The notes under the pieces were generated by a model that saw only the letters and a list, made by a program, of their open reading frames with translations, made no database searches and was not told where the DNA came from. DNA of 64,000 nucleotides from Atherix ibis. Lineage: Eukaryota; Arthropoda; Insecta; Diptera; Athericidae. Where the stretch lies: assembly GCA_958298945.1 (NCBI GenBank), contig OY282607.1, positions 73,028,868 to 73,092,867 on the forward strand. Reading direction: 5' to 3'. Position numbers and translations under genes: made by a program. Position 1 is the stretch's first letter. The number at the start of each line of letters is the position of its first letter. Shown here piece after piece: positions 1-10,591 of this stretch.

Positions 1-1988
1 ATAATTTTATACGATATTTTTTGTACACACACAAATTTATATAATGTAGTGAATAAACAAAATAAAATCGAAAATCCTAACAAAAATACTCATTGGGAAA
101 ATTCTGATAATGATTTATAAGTATTGTATAATAAAATAAAAAAAAATTTGGGGACAGGAAAATCTATTGTACTTTTTATATAAAGAGACAATCGAGGACG
201 ATGCCAGCATAGAATAGACTCTGACTAAAATTAGGAAGTGATATAATCAGTGGTCTTTGATAGAATATTATAGTAATCGATTTGATTTCGTGTCCCGGAG
301 CGTAATGCTCAACATTTTCCAAAAAACGCATTGTAATATAATAAAAAAAATTAAATTGAAATTACATTCAATTTCCGTTCTGATTATAACAATGAATAAA
401 ATTTTCCACCGCCAATTAATTTGTTATTATTATAAATAGAGTTAATGAAATTGGCAAATGTATAAACATAAATTACAACTAATTATAAATTATTTAATAC
501 AATGTTTCCTATTTTTATGGGGAATTCAAAGCTCCTGGAATATAATTATTTTCCGAAAATTTTTTCCAATAATCGGACGAACGAATTCATTACAAAAAAA
601 AAACTTTTTATACAAAAGGATATGCAAATTGTTAAAAATAAAGCTGTTTGGAATTCTTTGTTATTTTTAATACAAACAAAAAAAAAGGACCTCAAATATC
701 AAATAGAAATTTATAAAAAGTCACAATTCCTTTTTTTGGAAAATTCTAAAGAAAATTACATAAAAAATCTATTGTAAATTATGGTACATTTCTGAAAGAG
801 GAGAAGTTAAAGGTAAGCCTGTAAAAAACACCAAACTTTTACACAATTTCTACAATGAGAACCTTTTTCTTAAAAAAAACACAATTCAGAACAAATATGG
901 CAGAAAATTGAAAATTAAAGAAAAAAAACGAATTATTTCTAGAATAAGACATTTTGAAGTTTACTCTCTCCCAAAGATACAGGATATATTCCTCAATGGT
1001 TTCTTGATTTAGAACATTTATTGTAATAAAATAAAAAACTGACTTTTATTCTTTGTTATGCAACTAATTTCAAGCGAATCGATTGCTACCTCTATTAAGA
1101 GTATCATGGGTATTAAATACTTACTTATATCCTTGCCAATATTGGACATTTTTCTTTGATATAGAAAAATCGATAAGACAGAATGGAGCGAAAGGATTTT
1201 ATAAGAAAAACTGTTTTCAACATAAATGCAATATTGAAGCAAGTTTCTTTTTATGTAAATGATATTAAGTTTAGAAATAAATAACTTGTTCAAATACCCA
1301 CCCATAATACCCATGTGTACATTCAATTACAAGACTTTTGTACATATTTTGCGGTCGACATTTAAGTTAATTCAAAACCTTTCTTTCTAAATACAAAGTC
1401 ATTTTTAGGGATTCAGTTTTTCTACATTGAGATTGTTGATATTTTTATTAACATTTTTTTATCCAAATTTGGCCAGAGCTTTATTTTCTTTGAATAATAA
1501 ATGGGATTGTACAAAATTTACAAATAAATTATAGCTAACATTTTATATTCAATTCAGTTATATGTGTATTTATCAGATGTTCTTCATTATTTGAGTATAC
1601 ATTTTTTTTTTGCTACATAAAACCTAAGTTAAATTCAATTTTCATCATTTTAATTATACTTAATAAAATGCGGAAGACGTATTACTTATACAAGGTCATA
1701 TGTTTCGTCCTTGTATAGAGTCGTGTAAGAAAAACAGTGCTTGAAATAAATATTTATATAAATTCATAGTTGCTATAAATCTTATATTTTATACTTATTT
1801 TAAATAAATTTTTTTTATTAACAGTTTTAAGAAATTTCAGATAAAGCAATTTGTTAGAGCATGAGTAGAAATTTGATTTGATATTTTGTTTAGCATTTTT
1901 GTTTCTATTATCACGAGTACGACAACTTATGCGATAATAAATCACTGCAAATTCGAATCCTTTAATTAATAGTGATTTAAGATAGTTT
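1..1988. other. AT-rich non-coding stretch
   Basis: No recognisable gene. Short open frames occur on both strands (for example 502-777 plus, 1018-1326 minus), but they are rich in Lys, Asn, Ile, Phe and Leu, as expected of chance frames in AT-rich DNA. They show no motif and no codon structure unlike the flanks. Confidence 0.6.
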
Positions 1989-1990
1989 TA

Positions 1991-2018
1991 TTAGGTTGTC
2001 CGGAAAGTAATTTCGTTT
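1991..2018 (+). repeat. Left terminal inverted repeat of split mariner
   Basis: About 28 bp with roughly three mismatches to the inverted repeat at 4877-4904. It is preceded by TA at 1989-1990. Confidence 0.65.
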
Positions 2019-2189
2019 TTTTTCCCAACAGACGACTTTTTTTTTTTTTTTTTAATTATTTAGATATTTACAACTACAACATAGTAATAAGTAAATTTTT
2101 GCAATAGTATAAATTAACTTGATAGGTTGTGCGGAGTAAACATCCAATGAAGTTCCTCCTGCTAGCGTGTGTTTCTGTTAGGCCTCAGT

Positions 2190-3127
2190 ATTTAAGTAAA
2201 ATACGCGACCAGTGACACTTAAGTCTTCGTTGGGTATTTCTAGGGAAGGAAAAGGAGGATAGTTCTTGAACAAGAGGAATATTATGATTGAGGACACGGG
2301 AACGGAACTTTTTATAACGAGATGCAGCCACATCAAAAACAAATGGAACTTTAAGATCACGATGAATAACAGTATTGCGAACATAAAAGGGGGCATCGAC
2401 AATTGTACGGAGTATTTTTGATTGAAGGGATTTGATTCGTCGGGAATTAGAAGGCTTAGTAGATCCCCAGATCCCCAGATTAAAAGACTTAACGTCTTTT
2501 AAGTTCTTGTCTTTTAAGTCTTGTATGTGGGTTCCATGTCAAGCGTTTGTCTAAGTACAGTCCTAGATATCGAGCTTCGGTGTGTTGAGGTATGACACTG
2601 CCATTAAGGTATATGGGAGGGCATGTCTCACGACGGAGAGTAAAAGTTACCTGGATAGATTTACGTTCATTGACTTTTATTCTCCACTTAGTAAACCAGT
2701 TCTGGAGGGTTTTAGATTTGGTTTCGGAAGCATGTTGGGGATTTTCGCTAGACTTATTGGCCTGTAGGAAGTGGGCCGGTTTATTGGTTTATTGGGCTTA
2801 GGGATCATTTTAATGATTGCAAATTTCCATAGGATTGGGAAATGTGTTGTTCTAAGGATGGAGTTATATATTGTGGCAAGGAAAACTATTGCTCTTTTAG
2901 GGAGTTGTTGGAGTATATTGGAGGTATTAAGATCATAGCCAGTAGCTTTATTTTTGGGAAGGAGCTTGATTATATTGGCAACTTTGGAATGAGTGATTGC
3001 CTTAGGGGGAAGACTCATGGGTAAAGGAATGGATAGTTCCGTCTCGATTGTAGTGCAATGAGTCCTGTCTAATATGTTCTCATATGGAGTAAATGTTTGT
3101 GCAAGGTGTTCAGCAAAAGCGTCTGCT
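2190..3127 (-). pseudogene. Jockey-type ORF2, reverse transcriptase remnants
   Basis: Two minus-strand pieces. The first (about 3018-2745) carries early RT motifs: LLPKNKATGYD, then LWKFAIIKMIPKPNKP and SYRPISL. The sequence then jumps to a segment reading TLQNWFTKWRIKVNERKSIQ, which in this clade lies well past the YADD box. So the finger/palm region with both catalytic Asp blocks has been deleted. The downstream piece (about 2735-2190), with frameshifts, encodes the thumb and C-terminal region, including GSVIPQHTEARYLGLYLDKR and APFYVRNTVIHRDLKVPFVF. It cannot be functional. Confidence 0.75.
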
Positions 3128-4273
3128 TTATGTTTGTCCCTTTTTAGCCCAGGTTCCGTCAGTTTTTTGTAAAGGGTGCTTTGTTTTTCTATAAGATAGT
3201 ATTTGTCTTGTAGCAGTCCACAAAGTTCTGTTTTTCGTTAGGGTTGAAGTATAGTTTCTAAAACGTTCTGTATTGTATTTAGTGATTTCGTCATGTAGTT
3301 CTTTTTGCAGTTTGTTCAGTTTGGTTTTGTCGCTGGGCATTCTTGTGTGTTGCCAATGAGATCTTGCTTTTCGTTTTTCTGCAATAAGGCGCCTAATTGT
3401 TAATGGTTGAATTGTCAGGTTTTGTGTAGGTTTCGAGTTTTTACTTTTTTGCGAAAAGTCTGTAGCGTTTTGTAGTAAACATGTAAACTTGTGTACCGTG
3501 TCATCTATTTCTTGTACTGTTTTTAAGCTTTGTCGTAAGTCTAAATGCTCGTCAATATGTTGTTTGAATAATTCCCAGTCAATTGGTCCGTTAATAAATC
3601 TCGGCGCATTGACTTTTGGAGTGGATTGGGAATCGAGAACTAGTAGAACAGCGCTATGATCAGAATTAAGATCTAGAAGTGAATCAACATTAATATTGGA
3701 GGAATTCATGGGACTAGTTATAAAGTAATCTAGAATGTCCGGAAATGTGGGAGCCGGAGGAGAGATGGCTTGGTAGAAAGAGGATGAAAGCACTTGGTTA
3801 AGAATAATCCCACGGGGATTGGAGACTCGACAGCCCCATTGTGGGTGCTTGCCGTTAAAGTCACCACCAGCAATGAAAGAATTCCCAAGAGCTTGGAAAA
3901 ATGACCTAAATTCAAGGGAGTTTATAGGTTTATTAGGAGGGCAATAGGTTGCGGCAATAGTTAAGGGGATAGGGGAGCAGTCAATTGATACTGCGGTGGA
4001 TTGAAGAAAATCTTCTGCAATATAGGAATGAAAAGAAAAGGATAAGAAATTTCTAATGAGGATTACGTGGGCAGTATTATCAGGATGGTTAGTCCTGAAC
4101 GTTGTGTAGTCGCGTATGTAGAAGTTGGACCTGGACGTAAAGTGTGTTTCTGTAATAAGTACTACGTTTATTCGTTTGTCATGTAGTAATAAGTCAAGTT
4201 CTAGTCGTTTAGAACTCAGTCCATTAGCATTCCAAAGGAGGATTGTAAGGGAATTTGCAGTACAGGACGATAT
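3128..4273 (-). pseudogene. Jockey-type ORF2, endonuclease part
   Basis: An uninterrupted minus-strand frame of about 381 codons encodes an exonuclease-endonuclease-phosphatase domain, which nicks target DNA during target-primed retrotransposition. Visible motifs are LLWNANGL (catalytic Asn), LITETHF (catalytic Glu), AATYCPP, GGDFNGKHPQWG (Asp/Asn), ILDYFIT and LNSDHSAVLL (C-terminal Asp-His). A basic linker toward the RT follows. The frame has no ATG: it follows the ORF1 TAA directly with ATA, which may be a lost ATG start. It ends by a frameshift near 3140 (an A/G run), after which the protein continues in another frame. Endonuclease residues look intact, but the element lacks an RT core. 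Confidence 0.8.
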
Positions 4274-4390
4274 TTATTTCTGAACGGTGGACGATAAAGT
4301 TGACACAATGAACATTAACGCATTTACAAGAGGTGTAAGGATTTTATTTAATTCCTGTACAAGTGAGTTAGTTTATTGGAAGAATATTGA
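4274..4390 (-). pseudogene. C-terminal end of jockey-type ORF1
   Basis: About 34 codons on the minus strand, ending QELNKILTPLVNALMFIVST and a few more residues, then TAA at 4276-4274. An amphipathic Leu-rich ORF1 tail just before ORF2 is typical of jockey-clade elements. The rest of ORF1, including zinc knuckles, is absent. The stop is in the same frame as the downstream endonuclease ORF. Confidence 0.6.
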
Positions 4391-4556
4391 GGATATATCG
4401 TGGGACGATATATAACAGAGGACTTAATTATATTTTTCATAACCAACTTCACACTTAAGCCGCATGATCATATGTATTTTGACAGCTAACATAGCAAGGT
4501 TTGCTTGTGAAAAAATTGATTGATTCTGCACAGTAGTTTTTGGTTGATACCCTTTA

Positions 4557-4850
4557 AAATATCCATTTTTGAAGCGTATCATCACTGGGGACGAGAAATG
4601 GATTGTCTACAACAATGTTAAGCGCAAAAGATCCTGCAGTAGAAAAGATGAACCGGCTCGAAGTACTTCGAAAGCCAATATTCATCAAAAAAGGTTATGC
4701 TATCTGTTCGTTTATTTTAAAGGAATCGTTTATTTTGAGCTTCTACCGAACAAAACAACAATCAATTCTGAAGTGTACTATCATCAGTTGGACAAATTGA
4801 ATGATTCACTTAAGGAAAAAGGCCAGAATAAAATATTAATTCACTATAAG
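4557..4850 (+). pseudogene. Mariner transposase fragment
   Basis: Encodes the first catalytic block, RIITGDEKWIVYNNVKRKRS, and the following DEP, GIVYFELLP and LDKLNDSLKEK motifs of a mariner transposase. Sequence then jumps straight to the 3' UTR, so the second and third catalytic Asp and the C-terminus are deleted. A second frame change occurs around the usual VWWD position, where the reading is LFVYFKG. The N-terminal DNA-binding half is absent. Confidence 0.75.
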
Positions 4851-4876
4851 AAAACCACCTTTCATTTTTATTTAAA

Positions 4877-4904
4877 AAACGAAATTACTTTCAGAGCAAC
4901 CCAA
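4877..4904 (-). repeat. Right terminal inverted repeat of split mariner
   Basis: Inverted partner of 1991-2018, followed by TA at 4905-4906. Confidence 0.65.
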
Positions 4905-4906
4905 TA

Positions 4907-7900
4907 AAAGAATAGAGTTACTTATAAAAATTTCACAACGGTAATTAGAAAACTTAAGAAAAAGATGTTGTTGGATCAAATATATTGATGGCCTTATTTT
5001 AAAGAGTATCTTTCAAATGGTAAATGTTAAAACAAAACTATTCAATTAGAATTTTTTTATAGAATATAATTACAAATTTTGGCAAATTACAATCTCATCG
5101 TTTAAATATTCTAAGAATAAAACTAAGTATTTTTCAGATAAATGAAAAATATTTGAAGATATTTGAAATACAGATATTTTCTAAAATGATTGTTATAATT
5201 ATTACCTATATAAAATGATTAATTCGTACTGCCAAGTCCTATAATGAAACTTCTTTCTAATTAACATTTGAAAGTAAAAGCTTTCTATTTTCTAATTAAA
5301 GACGTATTATTAAAGTTCTTAATATTTGTCAAAAGGAAAAGTTTAGTTTCTTACTTTGTAAAAACAAAAAAATATTTCTACATTAATATATATTTAACTA
5401 AACTACTTAGAAAGTTTAATGGTTAATTCATGCAAAAAGGATAAAGGTTGATGACAGTTTTAGTGGAAAAAGATATAGCTAAGTAATTCTATAAGATTAT
5501 ATATAAAACTTTTTAATTAAAGATTTTACTTTTAATAAATAGAATATTTTACATCAATTTTGATATGCTAATTTATTCATCCAATTTGTCTAGGTACTCA
5601 TTATTTTCATTAACATTTACCCAGAAATATTAATAAAAATAATGAGTTTATTAGGATATATGTACATAGATAAATCAATGTTGTTTTTCAGTATAAACAA
5701 TATTGATTTATATATGTACATACACCTATATACTAATAAACATATTCAATTTCTCAAGTCACCGTAACAAATATTATTATCTGAAATATTTTATCTTATC
5801 ACGATAATACGAGTATTTACAATTTTGAACAAATACTTTATTATAAAAAAAAAATGTTTTGAAAAAGTCCTAAATCTTTCCTACATTTCATTTAATTGAA
5901 TCCTAAAATAAATAAAAGATTATATGGTATATTATCTAGTTTGAATAAAGTTTTTTTTACGAATATATTATATGATTGGTTAGATGAAGATAATTTACAA
6001 ATATATTTGCGAATTTTTAATGTAGACCAATTTTACTCCTCATTTTGTAAGCAGAATTTATTATTTTATTTTCACCCAAAAATTACAGATCTGATTACTC
6101 TGCGAGTACGTATATAAGTAAATATATTTAAAGAACAGAGAAAAAATGGGCATTGAATTAATGAAGCTTTTAAAAGCTTTAGGAATAAATTAAACAATTG
6201 CAAGCCTATAAGCCTAAGAGATGAAATTGAAATAGAACCATCAAATTTATTTGATTAATATTTATGTATTTTTTTTTTTTTTTAATAATGAATAGGAGAA
6301 AATGTTGATAGGACGTATTATTAAAAACGTATTTATGGCAAGTAAAAAATCTCTAAAAACTTTACTTTATATTAAATACAAACAGTTACAATGATTGCAA
6401 AGTGTACCTGAAGCAAATGGTATAGGCTCGAAATGTGGTAAACCGAAGGATAAAAAAAATTCTCAAAAACAATAAATATTTTATTCTAATTGAGTTTATA
6501 GGAATTTTTTTTCAATTTTTTTATTATTTTTCCGAAAATTAATCTTAATAATTAATTAAATATTAAAACGAAAGTAAATCGGTGGGTTTTCATTCTGAAA
6601 ATATAGAAGGCAGTAGGGGTTTTTTTTTGTTTTTCCTTTTATTTAGTCTTATGGAAGGCTTTAAATTTATGTTTGTCCTTTTGTATTGACTGAAAGGAAG
6701 AAACAAGTTGAAAGGGTGAAAATAAAAATACGATTGCAAATTATATTCAAATTTTCAGTTTGTATCTTTGTCCTTTTCTTCTTCCTTAAAATATGTATAG
6801 ATATTTTTCAAATGAACTTTTCTAAACTGAAATTAAATGTTTTGCATAATAAATTATTAGGAATCAATTTTGAACTCTTTTCCGTTTGTTTTTGAAGAAT
6901 AAATAAATAAAAGCAAACGAAAAAAATGTATTTATTAAATAAATATACTCTAAAACAATATTAAGAAGGAAAATAGAATGTCATTCGTAATGTGGTATGG
7001 AATTGAAATAAAAATTTAACTTTTTCTTCATGAAATAAAAAGTATTTTTTTATTTTGTATATAGTATATTGTATATAAAAGAAAATAATTCCGTTTATAC
7101 TTATAATATCTTTTATACCTACGCATGTTCGTACATATAATTTAGATTTAAACTTGGGGGTATGTTTGTTTTCTGTTCCAATCAGAACATTAACATTTTC
7201 GAACGTCCCTACATTACCTTAAGATAAAAAAAAAGTGGGTATAATTTGAATTAATAAAAAAAAGGATAAGAAAATTAAAGATTTTCTTGGAAAACAATTT
7301 GTTTGAATAATCATTATTATAACTTCAAATAATTATAATTATAATTATTTATTATAACTGCGTTAGACATTATGAAAACTTGTTCTTTACGAAAAATTAA
7401 TAAAACCAATCTGGAAACTGAAGTTTAATTTATCAAGTTTTCCATATTATTTACATTAAAAATGTATGTAGTATAAAATATATCCTGTATTTTTATGATC
7501 ATGAAATGAGCTCTGCAGTGTTTCTTAATTTTTTGTGCAAGTATTTCAATTGTAAAGCTATAAAAAACAACTTGAGTACATTTGTTCGTCAAACATTTGT
7601 TTCAATTAGTTTAGTTCCTAAGTATTAAAGTTGCAGGCAGATTTCTTACCTGTATTTCAGGCCAATTCAGAAGGTTTCATTAGCTACATTGTTAAAGTAT
7701 CTAACTTGGATTAAATACTATTTTAATAGTTTACTAAGTGTTATCTATAAATTATTTTACTTTATGCACGCAATCGGACAATCTCCTGCAATATTTCTAC
7801 AATATGTTAGATTTTAAGATCGAATACCCAAAAACATGAAATAACTTCAGTCTGCGTTCGTAGACATATTTTCGATAAAATTCTTAATGATACAATAACA

Positions 7901-8210
7901 TGTGAAGCATTTTGGAAAGGGCTCTTGTACAGCTGTTAAATTAGGTCTGAGTGTGGACTATTTTTTATATTTCATTTTATAATTAAATAATGACGTAGAA
8001 TTATTATTTTCAACTAAAGTCTAGCACAATATGTTATAAATTAAAAATTTAAATGACAATTAAATTTTAATTAAAATTTTTTAAATTTATTATTTATCTA
8101 AAATCCGATATTGTTGCAAGTAGACGTATTATTAAAAACTGCTTTAACATATTTTATTTGTAGATGGAAAAATAGTAAGTATATAATGGTCTAGAGGCCA
8201 TAGTCTCTTT
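4907..8210. other. AT-rich non-coding stretch
   Basis: No gene or element recognised. Base composition is extreme, with many A/T homopolymers. Frames such as 5896-6117 and 6686-6895 are Lys/Phe/Asn/Ile-rich with no motif, and I regard them as chance. Confidence 0.6.
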
Positions 8211-8214
8211 AGGC

Positions 8215-8962
8215 GCCAATGAATGATTTTAGGGAATATAGTAGATGATAGCTGACTACTATGAGAATAGAAACCAGCATGCATTTTTTAAAGTGGGAAC
8301 CAAATAAATCACAGATAAATGCGATATTTATAGCGCTGTGTTTATAGCAGTGTCTCGGACATAGGAAGGGATATTAAAAATTTAACGAATAATTTTTGTT
8401 TGAAGGAATTGCATTCGATGAGAATTGGAAGACTTAGTGAAATGGTAATTGCCGGTAACGTCTCTTGAGTTCAAATCTGTTTAGTTTCGTATGTGGGTTC
8501 TAAGTGAGGCGTTTATCTTAACATGTTTTTTTTATGTTTTTTTTTCATGGGAAGAAGAGAGAGCTGTATCATTAGTCTATATAGCTGTAAGGATATTATT
8601 GACTGTGGATATGTTTTAAGTAGAGTTATTGCAAAGCATAGGAGCAATAATGTTATCTTGGGGCACATCGACATTAGTCCGGGATATATTGCAATATTGG
8701 AAGGTTTCCATATCTTATAAGTGATGTTGTGATAAATAGGACTTTAAAATGAGGCAATCAGTAGGGGTTATAACGTTCTTGACCTGTCGTGGCAACCCAG
8801 TTGCTCTGGAAGTTCAATAACGAGATCGCAATGGACAATGCAATGAAATTGACAAATTGGCGACATTGTTGGATGGTCTGGAAGCAAACCTGATGATTCG
8901 ATGATTGGATAGAATCTGTTGAGGATTAGTTTTTCGAAGAGTTTTGCCAATATTGTAAGTAA
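8215..8962 (-). mobile_element. Decayed jockey-type retrotransposon RT fragment
   Basis: Read on the minus strand it starts at 8950 with KLFEKLILNRFYPIIESSGL, then LLPDH, the RT block that normally precedes the FGFR motif. Further along (about 8670-8540) a frame reads DVPQDNIIAPML and, after stops, TNDTALSS. These correspond to the GVPQGSVLxP and ADDTA motifs of jockey-clade RTs, with the catalytic Asp-Asp now Asn-Asp. The segment 8530-8400 matches 2425-2520 of the relic upstream (rightward orientation in nucleotide space, same strand). It has multiple stops and frameshifts, and its age looks greater than that of the 2.0-4.4 kb copy. Confidence 0.75.
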
Positions 8963-8964
8963 TT

Positions 8965-10240
8965 TTATTGATATGTATCCAAAGTAATAAAAAATAGCTG
9001 GAACAAAAAATTATGCTGTAAATGTATATTATAAAGACTAAGATTTTTTATATATTTGCTTTATTATAGCAGCATTCATAAGATCAAAATATCGTCCTTT
9101 TTATTCGGTAAGCGTTGGGTTATATCAATTGACATTATGCCAATATTACATCCTAAGAATATATGAGAATACAATCAATACAGGAAAAACTCGATAATTA
9201 TTTATCAATTAAGGGCCTTTTTACAGATCCTGAGTGCCTCAAGAGTAACACAGTACTACAAAACCAAACAATATAGAATTGGTATTACGGATCTCGTGCG
9301 ATTAACAAAAAAAATAGGAAAAAAATATTAACTGTTCAGTTGATATAAGAACTCCCATTACTTATTGTTGTTTTAATATTAAAGCATTATTATAATATAG
9401 TATCAGAAATAATCAATAATCAATAGCGTGACTCAAACTAGAACATACAATTTCCATTCAAATAGAATTCATAGAAATCTAGTGTTATTCGCAAAGTTTA
9501 CAATAACTTAATTTATTTTTGTTTAATAATTTAAACTTTAGGATAAATCAATGGGAAAATCACCAAACATAACATAGCCATAATTGATAAAGTTAAGGAG
9601 AATAATTCATGGTGATTGATAGAGATTGCTAGCCGCAAATTTAAAAAAGAAGATTAGCTTTTCATAGGACACAAGATTCCGTTCTTAGTAGTCCAAAATC
9701 GATTTCAGAATCTTAAGTAGTAAAATTTGTGCAACAGCAATATAAGTAATCAGAAGGGGTCACCTAAGCACGATAGAGCAGTATTACTCCAAGGTAAGTA
9801 TATCTAATAATGGTGTACCACTAAGAGAATTACGAGTAAATCCATGGTAATTCCAAAATATCCCAAAATTACAGTTGCCAAAGTAATAAAGTTTTCAGAT
9901 AACAAGACTTGTAATCCACAATGAGATTTACTATGCACAATGCTTGTCACGTGTAATGGTTGCAAATATGTTTTTTTTTTTGGAAATATATTTTCCAAAA
10001 AGTGGCACTACAATAAATTTCGCATCAGATATTCACCCGATGTTCATTATCAAACACATTTAAAAAAAAAACGCTTGTCTCATTTAGGCAGATGAATGGC
10101 CATTAGATAAATACTGATTCTGCTACTAAATCCGAATAAATTTCTAGAACAAATTACTCGTTTCTAAAACCAAGAAAGCCATACGTTCGATTGCTGTAAT
10201 ATTTTACTGGAGAGTAATTGGAATGGGAATTTGGATTTAG
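8965..10240. other. Non-coding stretch
   Basis: No recognised gene. 9804-9998 minus is a short open frame without motifs. The stretch is slightly less AT-rich toward its right end, where the next feature begins. Confidence 0.55.
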
Positions 10241-10591
10241 TGGATCAAAATAAGTCTACAGTACGTTCGTTATTTCTTCTGGACGCGTACAATTTCCCGT
10301 TCCCATTTCAATGATTTTCGTTTTTCCTATAATCTTCAAATATTCACATTTTCCCATGCGTTCAGTTCAATCTATATTCTGGTTTGTCAGCGACAGTCGA
10401 ATAACAAATATGAAGTATCACCGGAATCCTCGACCGAATTCAAATTAACCCGATATAGTCTAACTGTTATGAGGAGTTATGTATTTGTGGCTGATAGTCC
10501 TGCCAAAATAGTTTACTTACCGGTACCAGTGGTGTCGATATCAGATGATGATATCGTGTTACGAATACTAAAAGAGGGCTATATCCTTTGA
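10241..10591 (+). other. Unexplained 116-codon open frame, possible exon
   Basis: After an in-frame TAG (10238-10240) the plus strand stays open for 116 codons to TGA at 10589-10591. The first ATG is only at 10469. Local GC is visibly higher than in the flanks. The C-terminal part reads MRSYVFVADSPAKIVYLPVP, followed shortly by SISDDDIVLRILKEGYIL, a more protein-like composition than the surrounding chance frames. An acceptor-like pyrimidine-rich stretch ending in CAG lies at about 10340-10365. On the other strand CTGGTACCG is followed by a consensus GTAAGT donor (around 10517), so either strand could carry an exon. I recognise no family. It may be a chance frame. Confidence 0.2.

Larger units (their letters stand above)
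2036..4450 (-). mobile_element. Jockey-clade non-LTR retrotransposon relic
   Basis: Read on the minus strand it has, in order: the tail of ORF1, an AP-like (EEP) endonuclease, the linker and first part of a reverse transcriptase, a deletion of the RT core, the RT C-terminal region, a 3' UTR and an A-run (T-run on plus) at 2036-2052. This is the order of jockey-clade ORF2. It lies between the two halves of a mariner, so it came after that mariner. Related decayed fragments sit at 8215-8962 and 53760-54055, and the C-terminal protein segments align by eye. The 5' boundary near 4450 is approximate. Confidence 0.8.
1991..4904 (+). mobile_element. Mariner relic split by a jockey-type retrotransposon
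   Basis: The outer limits are a pair of degenerate terminal inverted repeats, each flanked by TA: the left begins TTAGGTTGTCCGGAAAGTAA and the right, read inward, TTGGGTTGCTCTGAAAGTAA. Only about 45 bp of mariner is left on the left side before a poly-T run (2036-2052), which I read as the poly-A tail of a minus-strand retrotransposon inserted here. Mariner sequence resumes near 4450 and includes a transposase fragment ending in the right repeat. The repeats and the transposase resemble the family of the deletion derivative at 15955-16544. The cecropia-like label is inferred from terminal-repeat resemblance only. The element is dead. Confidence 0.7.

Noticed and set aside
257..777. Overlapping open frames of 60-91 codons
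   Set aside because: Composition is Lys/Asn/Ile/Phe/Leu as expected by chance in AT-rich DNA, with no motif and overlapping frames.
1018..1326. 102-codon minus-strand frame
   Set aside because: No recognisable domain. Its length is plausible by chance and there are no regulatory or splice features beside it.
1951..1962. TTCGAATCC resembling a tRNA T-loop (B box)
   Set aside because: No acceptor stem, D-arm or anticodon arm can be built around it.
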